DNA of 64,000 nucleotides from Spiroplasma cantharicola (lineage in GTDB: Bacteria > Bacillota_I > Bacilli_A > Mycoplasmatales > Mycoplasmataceae), in assembly GCF_001281045.1 (NCBI RefSeq), contig NZ_CP012622.1, positions 1,054,001 to 1,118,000 on the forward strand, read 5' to 3'. Shown here in pieces: positions 1 through 8,361 of the stretch (position 1 is the first letter of the stretch; every line of letters begins with the position of its first letter). A model generated the notes under the pieces. It worked only from the letters and a program-made list of their open reading frames with translations, made no database searches and had not been told where the DNA came from. A program made the position numbers and the translations under genes.

Positions 1-789
1 CTTGTACTATTTAATACACCATATCGAGCTCCATATTCACTAGGACTTAAAACCATTATTAAATCAGTTAATTCTCCATATTCCATATCATCTAATTCTC
101 TTTGTGTAAATCTTTTGTTTGTTTTTGCATTAAATAAAAGATTTGGCTGATTTTTAAATATATTTGGTCCAAAAGCTAATGGAGTATATCAACCAAGTTC
201 CAGAGTTCAATAATATTCATAAATTCACCCTATCATTTGACCATTAATACTTTCAAGTGTCTGATGATATCACAAAGAAGGATTTTCAATTGGAAAGCGA
301 TTATTAGTTAATTCAGAATCACTTAAATCTAAATAATTATGTTTCATAAAATTAATAAAATCCATTTCGCCTACTAATCCTTTTGCCTACTAATCCTTTT
401 AATTTTCCATTATCTGATGGAGCTACTTTCACTTCAAGAATTCTTGTTCCTGCACCATTTCTTCCATAAATATCTTCATTTATTAATTCTCCATTTTCAT
501 CAATATTTCAAACGGATTTAATGCTTATATCATTTAAATCAATATCTTTTGAGTTTCTTGCCTCATTAATTCCTTCAGCTGCAAGATTTTGTAAAGTCAT
601 ATAAAAATAATTAATATCCATTTGAAAATAAGACATTTTTAAAGAATATGTCACATAATCATTGGCTTCACTTATATGAAAATTTTTATCTATATCTTTA
701 TTGACAATATTTGAAGATAATTGAGCAACAGGTACTACACTTGATCCTACAATTACTAAACTACCAATTAAACTAAATAATTTTAACAT
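1..789 (-). pseudogene. Secreted protein of unknown function, frameshifted, cut by window start
   Basis: The reading frame starts at 789 with a hydrophobic signal-like N-terminus (MLKLFSLIGSLVIVG) that lacks a lipobox cysteine. It runs to a TAA at 352-354, about 145 codons. From about 368 down to base 1 another frame stays open for some 120 codons and reads like real protein (for example ENPSLWYHQTLES and LSPSEYGARYGV). The two frames are joined exactly at a 16-bp tandem duplication at 369-400. Removing one copy would restore a single frame reading KLKGLVGEMDFINF. I do not recognise the family; an exported protein is inferred from the N-terminus only. The rest lies outside the window. It could be a recent mutation, a switchable gene or a sequencing error. 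Confidence 0.6.
369..400. repeat. 16-bp tandem duplication, two exact copies
   Basis: GCCTACTAATCCTTTT occurs at 369-384 and again at 385-400 with no mismatch. Sixteen is not a multiple of three, so the second copy shifts the reading frame of the minus-strand gene that crosses it. Confidence 0.95.
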
Positions 790-808
790 TTAAAAAATTT
801 TCTTTCTT

Positions 809-884
809 CCAAACCCCACCCCTGCCACCCAATTTCTACATTTTCCTGTTGCATTCATTTTATGTAAAAAAATCTTTAATTATA
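809..884 (-). promoter_or_regulatory. Promoter -10 and G-rich leader of the broken secreted-protein gene
   Basis: On the minus strand a TATAAT sits at 884-879. The leader then passes through a G-rich stretch at 830-809 with runs of three, four and four G, which stands out in this AT-rich sequence. No convincing -35 was found at the usual distance. The Shine-Dalgarno before the ATG at 789 is weak (GGAAGAAAG). Confidence 0.35.
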
Positions 885-932
885 TAAAATAAAAAATGTA
901 AAAATATTATTTATTAATTTATTAAAAAAATA

Positions 933-1001
933 AAAAAGTGATAATACAAATTTTAATAATAAAAATAATATTATTTTCATTATTATTTGAATATCACTTT
1001 A
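933..1001 (-). terminator. Terminator at the end of the sugar operon
   Basis: Just after the stop of the sugar-binding lipoprotein, AAAGTGATA can pair with TATCACTTT across an AT-rich inner arm that also folds on itself. A T-rich tract follows on the minus strand. This closes the operon that starts near 8.3 kb. Confidence 0.6.
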
Positions 1002-1020
1002 TATTTATATAACTAGATTT

Positions 1021-2097
1021 TTATTTTTTAAAATAATCTGGAATGATTACATTAACATCAATTTTTTCCATTATATTTTTTTCTTTATTAAGATTACTAT
1101 TTTCAATTTCTTCAATTACTTTTGCCATTGATTTTGTAGCCAAATCTGATGATGACATATGAATTGTTGCAAAAATGTTTTCTGTTGGTTTTTCTTTTCA
1201 ATTAGCAATTTGTGTAACTGAAATTGAGTCATAGTCATATCCTACAATTACTCCACCAAGTTTTGTAATTTCTCCAGTTTTTTCATCATATTCAGGAGTT
1301 AATCATTTTTTGCCTTCTTCACTTTTATTTAAAGCTGCCAATGCACCTCTAGCCATTGAATCTGAATGGGCATAAATTATATCTGCTTTTTTTGTAATTT
1401 CAGCTATATTGTCTGAAACTAATTTATTTGCTGTTGTTTCTAAATACATTCCATTAACACCTTCACCATTAATTGGAGGTGTATTATCTCCTTTAAATCA
1501 TGAGTAATCATAAGATTTAGTTTCTGCAAAACCTTTATGTCTTCCCTGAGCAGTTGGAGTTGAAGGATCTCCTCAAATTTCAAATACTTTTAATTTATCA
1601 TTTTCAGTTGGTACAACACCATTTTTAGTTAATAAGCTAAAAATTTCTTTTCCCATTTTTGAAGATGCTTCTTCAGCATCTTGATAGACTTGAAAGTTTG
1701 GTTTTTCACCCTCTTTTAAATCATTTGCAAATGGAATATTAACAGCTACTAATGGTATATTGTTTTGAACTACATACTTAGCAGCTTCTCTCTGAGTTGG
1801 GTTATTTTGTCCCATTATGACTCCCAAAGCTCCTGCATCAACTGCATTTTTTGTATTTGTTAACTCTTTATTTGAATCTTGTTGTGATGATGTTCATTTA
1901 ACTTTATATTTATTTTTATATTTATCATTTGATGATACATATTTATTTGCTGTATCTAATAAATCCTGTCAAAACGCATTTGGATCTTCTGGAATAATTA
2001 ATTGAATAACTCCTTTTGAATCTCCACACGCTACAACTGTTAAGGCACTTGAACTTATTAAAAAAGTTGAACCAAATATTGCTAGTAATTTCTTCAT
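1021..2097 (-). CDS. Sugar ABC transporter substrate-binding lipoprotein (RbsB-like)
   Basis: This 358-residue protein begins MKKLLAIFGST and has a lipobox ending V-V-A-C at Cys24, so it should be anchored to the outer face of the membrane. Downstream segments resemble periplasmic-binding-protein type 1 sugar receptors (VIQLIIPEDPNAFWQDLL near the N-terminus, ALGVIMGQNN, YVVQNNIPLVAVN). It lies 15 bases after the permease gene with an AGGAGG ribosome site, and is the last gene of the regulator-lacA-lacB-ROK-ATPase-permease operon. Its job is most likely to hand a monosaccharide to the permease. The sugar cannot be read from the sequence: ribose, galactose and allose are all possible. Confidence 0.85.
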
Positions 2098-2112
2098 ATA
2101 ATGTTTTCCTCC

Positions 2113-3861
2113 TTATATTTTAAATCTTAGATTTAAATATAGTCTTTCCATTTTTGTTACAATGTTAAATTGTTTATCCGATATTACTGCTACTAAAATA
2201 ATCATTCCCTTAACAATCATTTGTCAATAACTATCAATACCAATCATATTCATAGCTGTACTTAAAACACATGTTACAAATCAACCAAGCAGAGTTTTTG
2301 ATATTCCCCCTTTACCTCCTAAAAGCGAAGTACCACCAAGAGCAACACATGCAATTGCATCTAATTCAAGTTGATTTCCTGATGTAGGTGAAATTGAATT
2401 TAACTTACTAATATAAATTAATGTACCTCCATAAACTAAGGCACCTGAAAAAACATAAACACTAGTCATTATCATATTTGTTTTAATCCCTGATAAATAG
2501 GCAGCTTTTTGATTTCCACCAACTGCATACACATATCTACCATATTGATATCATTTCATTAAAATAAATAGTACTACAAATACAATTATAGCTATAAAAA
2601 AACTTCAAGGCATTTTACCAATTGCTGGTTGGGTTATTCATTGTAAAGTTTCTTGGGGTAAAGCAGTTGCTTTTGATTCAAGCAACAAAGCGGTTGCACC
2701 TCGCAAAGAAAGCATTAATACTAACGTTACAATAAATGGCTGTAACTTCATAAAACTAATTAAGAATCCAGCAATAAAACCAAATATACACGCTGTAATT
2801 AAGCCAATAATAATTGCCAATAAGATAGCAAAATTGGCTTCTAATAGTTTAATCGTTATTGCTCCTGAAAAAGCCAATACTGAACCAACTGAAAGATCTA
2901 TTGCCCCAGTTAAAATAATTAAAGTCATTCCAAAAGCTACAAGTAATAAATCTAAATTATTTGTTAATAAATTGATTCAAGTTCTTTGTGTAAAAAAATA
3001 TGGATTTGATAAACCTGCAACAATTGAAATAATTAGTATTAAAAGTAATAACTTTGATTGATTTAAAATATTTATTAAACTATCTTTAGTTTTTTTTCTT
3101 CTTAAATAACTATTAAAATTTGTTAATTTTGCAACTTCACTAAATTTTTTGACTTTAAAAGATTTAGTTCTATCAATTTTTTGAATCTTTTCATCCAATT
3201 TTGGCTTTAATAAATCCATTTGTTGATTGAATTTAGTTTGACCAATACTTTTATTTTTTAAATCAGAATCAATTTTAACAAAGCTTTTATACTCTTTACT
3301 ATTTGTTAATTTATTTTGCTTTTTGGAAATCAAAACTTCTTCTATTGCATTTATTCTTGTAATATTTGGTAAAATTAATTTCTTAATTTTTTCTTCTCTT
3401 TTTAATTTTAAATTTGCAATCTTTAAATCAATTGATTTACTAAATTCCTTATTTTTTAATTTATATTTTTCCTTTTTTAAGTCAATTATTTTTTCAGTTT
3501 TCTCACTATATTTTTTAATCTTATTATTAACTTTTTGAATTTTAAATTGATATTGTATATTAAATTTTTCCAAAGCTTGCTTTTTCAAACTATCAAATTC
3601 CTTTTGATTAATTATTTCATCCTCTAACTGTATTTCAAGTTCTTCAATAGTTTCGTTGTGACTTTTATAAAAATTTTTTATTTTATTTTCATAAATTGCA
3701 ATATTATTTGCAACTATATAAGATATATTAAAAATAATATCCAATCTTCTATTAATTACTTTTTCTTTATGCTCTTCTAAAAATTTTATATCCTTATTAT
3801 AATTTTGTTCAATATTGATTCTTGCATTTTCTACTAATACTTTTTTAAAAGGATTAATCAC
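2113..3861 (-). CDS. Sugar ABC transporter permease (RbsC family) with long N-terminal coiled-coil extension
   Basis: The protein has 582 residues, whereas RbsC-type permeases have about 320. Residues from roughly 270 onward are a normal permease with the family signatures GAIDLSVGS, GRYVYAVGGN and ALGGTSLLGGKGGI and many membrane segments. Residues 1-265 are soluble, very rich in Lys, Glu and Ile, and look like coiled coil with no recognisable enzyme motif. The start is a GTG at 3861 placed 7 bases after AAAGGAG; an overlapping ATG one base earlier leads to a short dead frame. It follows the ATPase gene directly. The added domain probably sits in the cytoplasm next to the ATPase, which is inference from topology. 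Confidence 0.85.
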
Positions 3862-3876
3862 ATTTTTACTCCTTTA

Positions 3877-5397
3877 CTAAATTGCATATTTTAAAATTTC
3901 TTCTTGTGTCAAATTATTATTATCTAATTGTTTTGTAATTGTTCCATTCTTCATTACAATTACAGAATCACAAAGACCTATAATTTCAGGTAAATCATTT
4001 GAAATTATAATGACAGCACCTTTAGACTGCATTTTAAATTCTAAAATTAAATCATAAATTTCTTTTCTAGCACCAACGTCAACTCCTCTTGTGGGCTCAT
4101 CAAAAATAATTATTTTGGGATTGACACTTAAAGCTTTTGCAATCAAGACCTTCTGCTGATTTCCCCCAGAAAGAGTTGAAACATTTCTAAAAATATCTGG
4201 AGCTTTTAATAATGTTTTATTCAGAAAATAATTGGAATCATTATTTTGCTTCTTGGTAGAAATATTTTTTATAAATTTGTTTTTATATTTTCTTAATGAC
4301 GAAATAGTTATATTAAATTTAATATCAAAATTTAAAAATAAACCATCTACTTTTCTATCTTCTGTAACATAATAAAATCCTTTTTTAATTGCATCTGACG
4401 GAGTTTTAAAATTAACTTTTTTATTATTTAAAATAATTTCTAATTTGGAATCTTTTAATTGTCCGATAATAGTTTTAAATAATTCAGTTCTTTTAGCTCC
4501 AACTAATCCAGCAAAACCTAAAATCTCATTATTATAGATATCAAAACTAACATCTTTAATTAAATTACTTTGTACATTTTTTATTGAACAAATTTTAGAT
4601 TTGTTCAATAAAATTTTTTTAGGGAACTTTTCTTTTACATTTCTTCCCACCATTTTAGTAATAATTTCATCTTCATTAATTTCGCCAACTTTAAATTCCC
4701 CAATAAATTCACCATCACGAATTATTGTCATATCTTCACAAATTACTGGAATCTCTTGTAATCGATGTGAAATATAAATAATTGCTTTATTTTGTTCTTT
4801 CATTTTTTTAATAATCTCAAATAATTTAAGTGTTTCATTATTTGATAATGAAGAAGTAGGTTCATCCATAATAATTACATTTGCATTTCTAATAACAGCT
4901 TTTGCTATTTCAATTAATTGTTGTTGCGCAATTGAGAGAGTACCAATTTTTACATAAGGATTAATATAAATTTTGAGCTGGTCAAATATTTTATTAATTA
5001 TTTTTTCCTGTTCTTTAAATTTAATAATTTTAAATTTATTTTTTATTTCAGATCCTAAAAAAATATTATCCATTACTGTCATTTCACTAATAGTATTTAA
5101 TTCCTGATGAATTATTACTATTCCATTTTTTTCTGCTTCTTTAATGTTTTTGGGTTCATATTTTTTAGAGTTATATATCATATAACCACTAGTTCTTTTA
5201 TAAACTCCTGAAATTATATTCATTAAAGTAGATTTTCCTGCACCATTTTCACCTAGCACTCCCATACATTTTCCTAAATAGGCATTTAAATTTACACCTT
5301 TGAGAGCCACAACATCTCCAAATTTTTTAGTTATATCTTTTAATACAAGTACCTTCTTATTAGATTTATTTGTATTTTTTTGCTCCACAAATTGCAT
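3877..5397 (-). CDS. Sugar ABC transporter ATPase with two ABC domains (RbsA/MglA-like)
   Basis: This 506-residue protein contains two ATPase domains in tandem, as usual for carbohydrate uptake type 2 systems. The first has Walker A GENGAGKST, signature LSIAQQQLIEIAKA and Walker B VIIMDEPTSSL. The second has the degenerate Walker A typical of the family (GLVGAKRTEL), signature LSGGNQQKV and IIFDEPTRGVDVGARKE. It should power import by the permease encoded next. The start is uncertain: ATG at 5397 sits directly behind GAGAGG, while a GTG at 5388 would have a normal 9-base spacing. A 98-base gap to the kinase gene contains a TATAAT at 5448-5443, so an internal promoter is possible. Confidence 0.9.
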   Translation of the reverse strand: MQFVEQKNTNKSNKKVLVLKDITKKFGDVVALKGVNLNAYLGKCMGVLGENGAGKSTLMNIISGVYKRTSGYMIYNSKKYEPKNIKEAEKNGIVIIHQELNTISEMTVMDNIFLGSEIKNKFKIIKFKEQEKIINKIFDQLKIYINPYVKIGTLSIAQQQLIEIAKAVIRNANVIIMDEPTSSLSNNETLKLFEIIKKMKEQNKAIIYISHRLQEIPVICEDMTIIRDGEFIGEFKVGEINEDEIITKMVGRNVKEKFPKKILLNKSKICSIKNVQSNLIKDVSFDIYNNEILGFAGLVGAKRTELFKTIIGQLKDSKLEIILNNKKVNFKTPSDAIKKGFYYVTEDRKVDGLFLNFDIKFNITISSLRKYKNKFIKNISTKKQNNDSNYFLNKTLLKAPDIFRNVSTLSGGNQQKVLIAKALSVNPKIIIFDEPTRGVDVGARKEIYDLILEFKMQSKGAVIIISNDLPEIIGLCDSVIVMKNGTITKQLDNNNLTQEEILKYAI

Positions 5398-5495
5398 CCT
5401 CTCATCAAAGTATTGTTATGATTTTATAAATAAAAATAGTCAATTATAAAAATATATAGAAATTGATATTTTCCTATATTTTGTTAAAAATATTC

Positions 5496-6443
5496 TTAAT
5501 TAGTTAGTTTCTCTATAGCTCAATAATATATTCCTCAAATACCAGCATCATTTCCTAACTTCGCTATTCTTAAGTCCAATTTTTTATAAAAACTGGGTAA
5601 TAAATATTTCCTTAATATGTCTTTAATAATAGTAATTAACTTTTTACCTAATGCAGAAGGTCCTCCTCCAATAACAACAATTTCAAAATCCATTAAATGT
5701 AAGGAAACTGCAATATGTTTGGCTAAAGGAGTTAAGCATGTTGTTAAAATATCAATTGTCTTTTTATCTTCACTTTGAAATAAACTATAAATATCTTTTA
5801 TTTCAATCCACTTTTTTTGAATATTTAATTTTTTTGAAAAATATTCATAATTTTTATTTAGTTCTTTCTCAATTCCTGTGGCACTACTTAAGCCTTCTAT
5901 ACATCCGGGTAAATTGCAATTACATTGATAATTGCTTTGAAATCCACCACTGTGTCCTGGTTCACTTGCCAACTTTGTATTATTGCCAAAATATAATTCA
6001 TGGTTTAATATAACTCCTCCACCAAGTCCTGTACCAATTGTATATAAAAGCATACTACTTTTTTCTTTTTTGATTCCTTTAACATACTCTCCATATGTAG
6101 CAGATTTTGAATCATTTAAAATATAAATATTTTCAATTTGAAATAATTCCTTTAATTTATTAACTACTCCATAATTATTTCATTCTAAGTTTCCTGCTCA
6201 AATTGAAATTCCATTTTCATAATCAATTAACCCACAAATTGTAATTCCTATAAAAATAAGATCACTTTGTTTTAATTTGTACTTTTCTAAAAAAGGTAAA
6301 ATATTAAAATAAATGTTTTCCAAAATTTCACTTTTTTTAGTTTTTATAATAATTTTGTCAATAATTTTTTCTTCATAAATTAAAGCACATTTTGCTGTTG
6401 TGCCACCAAGATCAATTGCTAAGGCATAGTTTTTTTTGTTCAT
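5496..6443 (-). CDS. ROK-family sugar kinase
   Basis: The 315-residue product has the ROK layout: phosphate-binding loop DLGGTTAKCAL at the N-terminus, GTGLGGGVIL near the middle, the substrate motif EPGHSGG, and the zinc site CNCNLPGCIEG. ROK kinases phosphorylate free hexoses or amino sugars using ATP in the cytoplasm. Here it lies between galactose-6-phosphate isomerase genes and an ABC sugar transporter, so it probably phosphorylates the imported sugar at C6. Glucokinase, allokinase and N-acetylmannosamine kinase all share these motifs, and none can be chosen from sequence alone. The start at 6443 follows a GGGGG-containing ribosome site. Confidence 0.85.
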
Positions 6444-6484
6444 ATAGAACCCCCTAATAGCAATTAATTATAAAATCCCTCATC

Positions 6485-6964
6485 TCACTTTTTATTCTCT
6501 TTATCAAAAATTCTACTATCATAATTTTCTTGCTTAATCATATTATCAATTTGACTAATTAGTTTATCATTTTTAGCTAAATATTTAGCCTCAATAAATT
6601 TTGTAATCATTTCATACATTAAGCCAAGACCAACAATTCTTCCACCAAATCCAACAATATTGGCATTGTATTTTTCCTTTGCATCAACAACTGTTAAAAC
6701 ATCTTTGGCTAAGACAACTCTTGCTCCTTTAACTTTTTGAGCACTATTTGTAATTCCAACCCCAGTTCCACAAATTACAATTCCAAGATCAACTTTTTTT
6801 GTCACTACATTGACAGCTACTTTATGACCATATATCGGATAGTGAGTTCTATTAAAATCATTAGTACCACAATCAATTACTTCTATTCCATCAAGTTTTA
6901 ACATCTCAACTATTTTATCTTTAATGTCAGTAACAATGTGATCACATCCTATTGCGATTTTCAT
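6485..6964 (-). CDS. lacB: Galactose-6-phosphate isomerase subunit LacB
   Basis: The 159-residue protein begins MKIAIGCDHIVTDIKDKI and contains FNRTHYPIYGHKVA, GIVICGTGVGITN and NIVGFGGRIVG, a close match to LacB of the RpiB/LacAB isomerase family. With LacA it interconverts galactose 6-phosphate and tagatose 6-phosphate. The catalytic Cys sits in the CGTGVG loop. The start codon lies 1 base after the lacA stop, with GGAGGGAG inside the end of lacA, so the two subunits are translated together. Related RpiB enzymes also act on ribose 5-phosphate or allose 6-phosphate, and that remains an alternative. Confidence 0.9.
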   Translation of the reverse strand: MKIAIGCDHIVTDIKDKIVEMLKLDGIEVIDCGTNDFNRTHYPIYGHKVAVNVVTKKVDLGIVICGTGVGITNSAQKVKGARVVLAKDVLTVVDAKEKYNANIVGFGGRIVGLGLMYEMITKFIEAKYLAKNDKLISQIDNMIKQENYDSRIFDKENKK

Positions 6965-6965
6965 A

Positions 6966-7400
6966 TTATTCTCCCTCCAAAATATTTTCTAACATATTGA
7001 TTCTTACCATATGTCTTCCCGCTTCAAATGTAGCATTTAAATAAACATTAATTACATCCATCATATTTTCTTTTGCAATAATAGCAAACCCTAAAGATAA
7101 AACATTTGAGTTATTGTGTTCAATTGTCATTCTTCCAGAATGATAATCAGAAACTTGAGCAACTACAACTCCTTTTTTTTGAGCCATAATCATAAATGGT
7201 AACGTTCCAAAGTCATCAATAACAATTACTCTTTGCAATTCTTTTAAACTTAGCTTATTTGCTAATTCATTTAAGTCACTAAACATATCCTTTTCTTCTT
7301 GAAATGTAATAGTAAAGTTTTTTGACTTAATATTTTCCAATAAATATTTTTTATATTCTTTATCAATTTTTTTATTGATATATATTATTATATTTTCCAC
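6966..7400 (-). CDS. lacA: Galactose-6-phosphate isomerase subunit LacA
   Basis: The product (144 residues from GTG at 7400) resembles LacA in VIDDFGTLPFM, VAQVSDYHSGRMTIEHNN and TFEAGRHMVRINML. It is less conserved than LacB, as usual for the partner subunit without the catalytic Cys. A longer frame opens at a GTG at 7418, but AGGAAA lies 6 bases before the GTG at 7400 and the shorter form matches the usual LacA length of about 140. It is the first structural gene after the regulator, with a palindromic operator in the gap between them. Confidence 0.85.
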   Translation of the reverse strand: MENIIIYINKKIDKEYKKYLLENIKSKNFTITFQEEKDMFSDLNELANKLSLKELQRVIVIDDFGTLPFMIMAQKKGVVVAQVSDYHSGRMTIEHNNSNVLSLGFAIIAKENMMDVINVYLNATFEAGRHMVRINMLENILEGE

Positions 7401-7447
7401 GTTTAGTTTCCTTTCCACTAAAATACTATCATAAGCTAATAAAAAAA

Positions 7448-7473
7448 TGATAAAAAATTATCATTTTTTATCA
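7448..7473 (-). promoter_or_regulatory. Operator palindrome upstream of lacA, with an extra half site
   Basis: TGATAAAAAATTATCA at 7448-7463 is a perfect inverted repeat (TGATAA, 4 bases, TTATCA). A third TTATCA half site follows at 7468-7473. It lies between the regulator stop and the lacA start. On the minus strand it contains a GATAAT that could serve as a -10 box, so binding would block transcription. The same palindrome with one change lies upstream of the regulator at 8278-8293. Confidence 0.7.
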
Positions 7474-7476
7474 TTT

Positions 7477-8247
7477 TTAGACATTTTTAATAGTTGGTGG
7501 AATTTTACTTAAAATTTCTTCATCTGGCAATTTATCTACTACTAAGGTATTAATTTTTTCAATATTACATATTAAATTTCCCTTTACCAAATTATTAATT
7601 TTACTAGAGTCTATCAAACAAATTGTTTCTTTTGTTACATTAATTAAATTATTAATAAATTCGGCTTCGTCTTCATGATTATTATAAAGATATAAATTTT
7701 GATCAACATTAGTAACAGTTATAAATGATTGAGCAAATTTTAATGTTTCTAAAGCTCGATTAGCTATTGGGCCACACATAGCTGTTGATTGAGGTCTTAA
7801 TCGACCTCCAATTATAACTACATGATGGATATTTGGCGAATTATTGGCAATTCTAGCAATTTCCATTCCATTAGTATATAAAACATTAATATTTTTAGTA
7901 ATTGCTCTTATAAAAGTTTCACATGTAGTTCCTGGACCTACAAATATTTCAGAAGAGCTAATTAATTCATTTGCCTTAATAGCAATTATTTGTTTCTTTT
8001 CTTTATTAGTTTGCAATTTTTCATTTCTAGTAATTTCATAGTCTTTATTCTTAACAAAATTCATTAAGCCCATATCAATTTTTAAATAACCCATTTTTTC
8101 TAAAAACTTAACATCCCTTCTAACAGTTATTTCTGGGATATTATAATCGTGTCCTATTTTAATAAAAGATTTCATATTAAGATTTATTTGGTCATTAAGA
8201 TTTGATAAATAAATATTTACACGTTCAGACTTGTTATGACTTTTCAT
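7477..8247 (-). CDS. DeoR-family transcriptional repressor of the sugar operon
   Basis: The 256-residue protein has an N-terminal winged helix-turn-helix of DeoR type (IGHDYNIPEITVRRDVKFLEKMGYL) and a sugar-phosphate sensor domain with VGPGTTCETFIRA, TNGMEIARI and IGGRLRPQSTAMCGP. The ATG at 8247 is preferred because GAGGTG lies 4 bases upstream; a TTG four codons earlier also opens the frame. Like LacR or GlpR it should bind an operator until a phosphorylated sugar releases it. Matching palindromes upstream of its own gene and of lacA support autoregulation and control of the lac-ROK-ABC operon. Confidence 0.85.
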   Translation of the reverse strand: MKSHNKSERVNIYLSNLNDQINLNMKSFIKIGHDYNIPEITVRRDVKFLEKMGYLKIDMGLMNFVKNKDYEITRNEKLQTNKEKKQIIAIKANELISSSEIFVGPGTTCETFIRAITKNINVLYTNGMEIARIANNSPNIHHVVIIGGRLRPQSTAMCGPIANRALETLKFAQSFITVTNVDQNLYLYNNHEDEAEFINNLINVTKETICLIDSSKINNLVKGNLICNIEKINTLVVDKLPDEEILSKIPPTIKNV

Positions 8248-8277
8248 AAAGCACCTCAAAATAATTCTAACTTAAAA

Positions 8278-8293
8278 TGATAGAAAATTATCA
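8278..8293 (-). promoter_or_regulatory. Operator palindrome upstream of the DeoR-type regulator
   Basis: TGATAGAAAATTATCA differs by a single base from the palindrome upstream of lacA. It lies 31 bases before the regulator start codon and overlaps a GATAAT on the minus strand that could be the -10 box. Confidence 0.65.
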
Positions 8294-8323
8294 CTTTTCT
8301 AATTAACAGAATTTAATCTATAT

Positions 8324-8355
8324 AAAAAAAATCTTATATATAAATATATAAGATT
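8324..8355 (-). terminator. Terminator after the first FtsX-like permease
   Basis: AATCTTATATAT at 8330-8341 pairs perfectly with ATATATAAGATT at 8344-8355. On the minus strand the hairpin is followed by a run of T. It lies 7 bases past the permease stop. Confidence 0.8.
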
Positions 8356-8361
8356 TTAATT

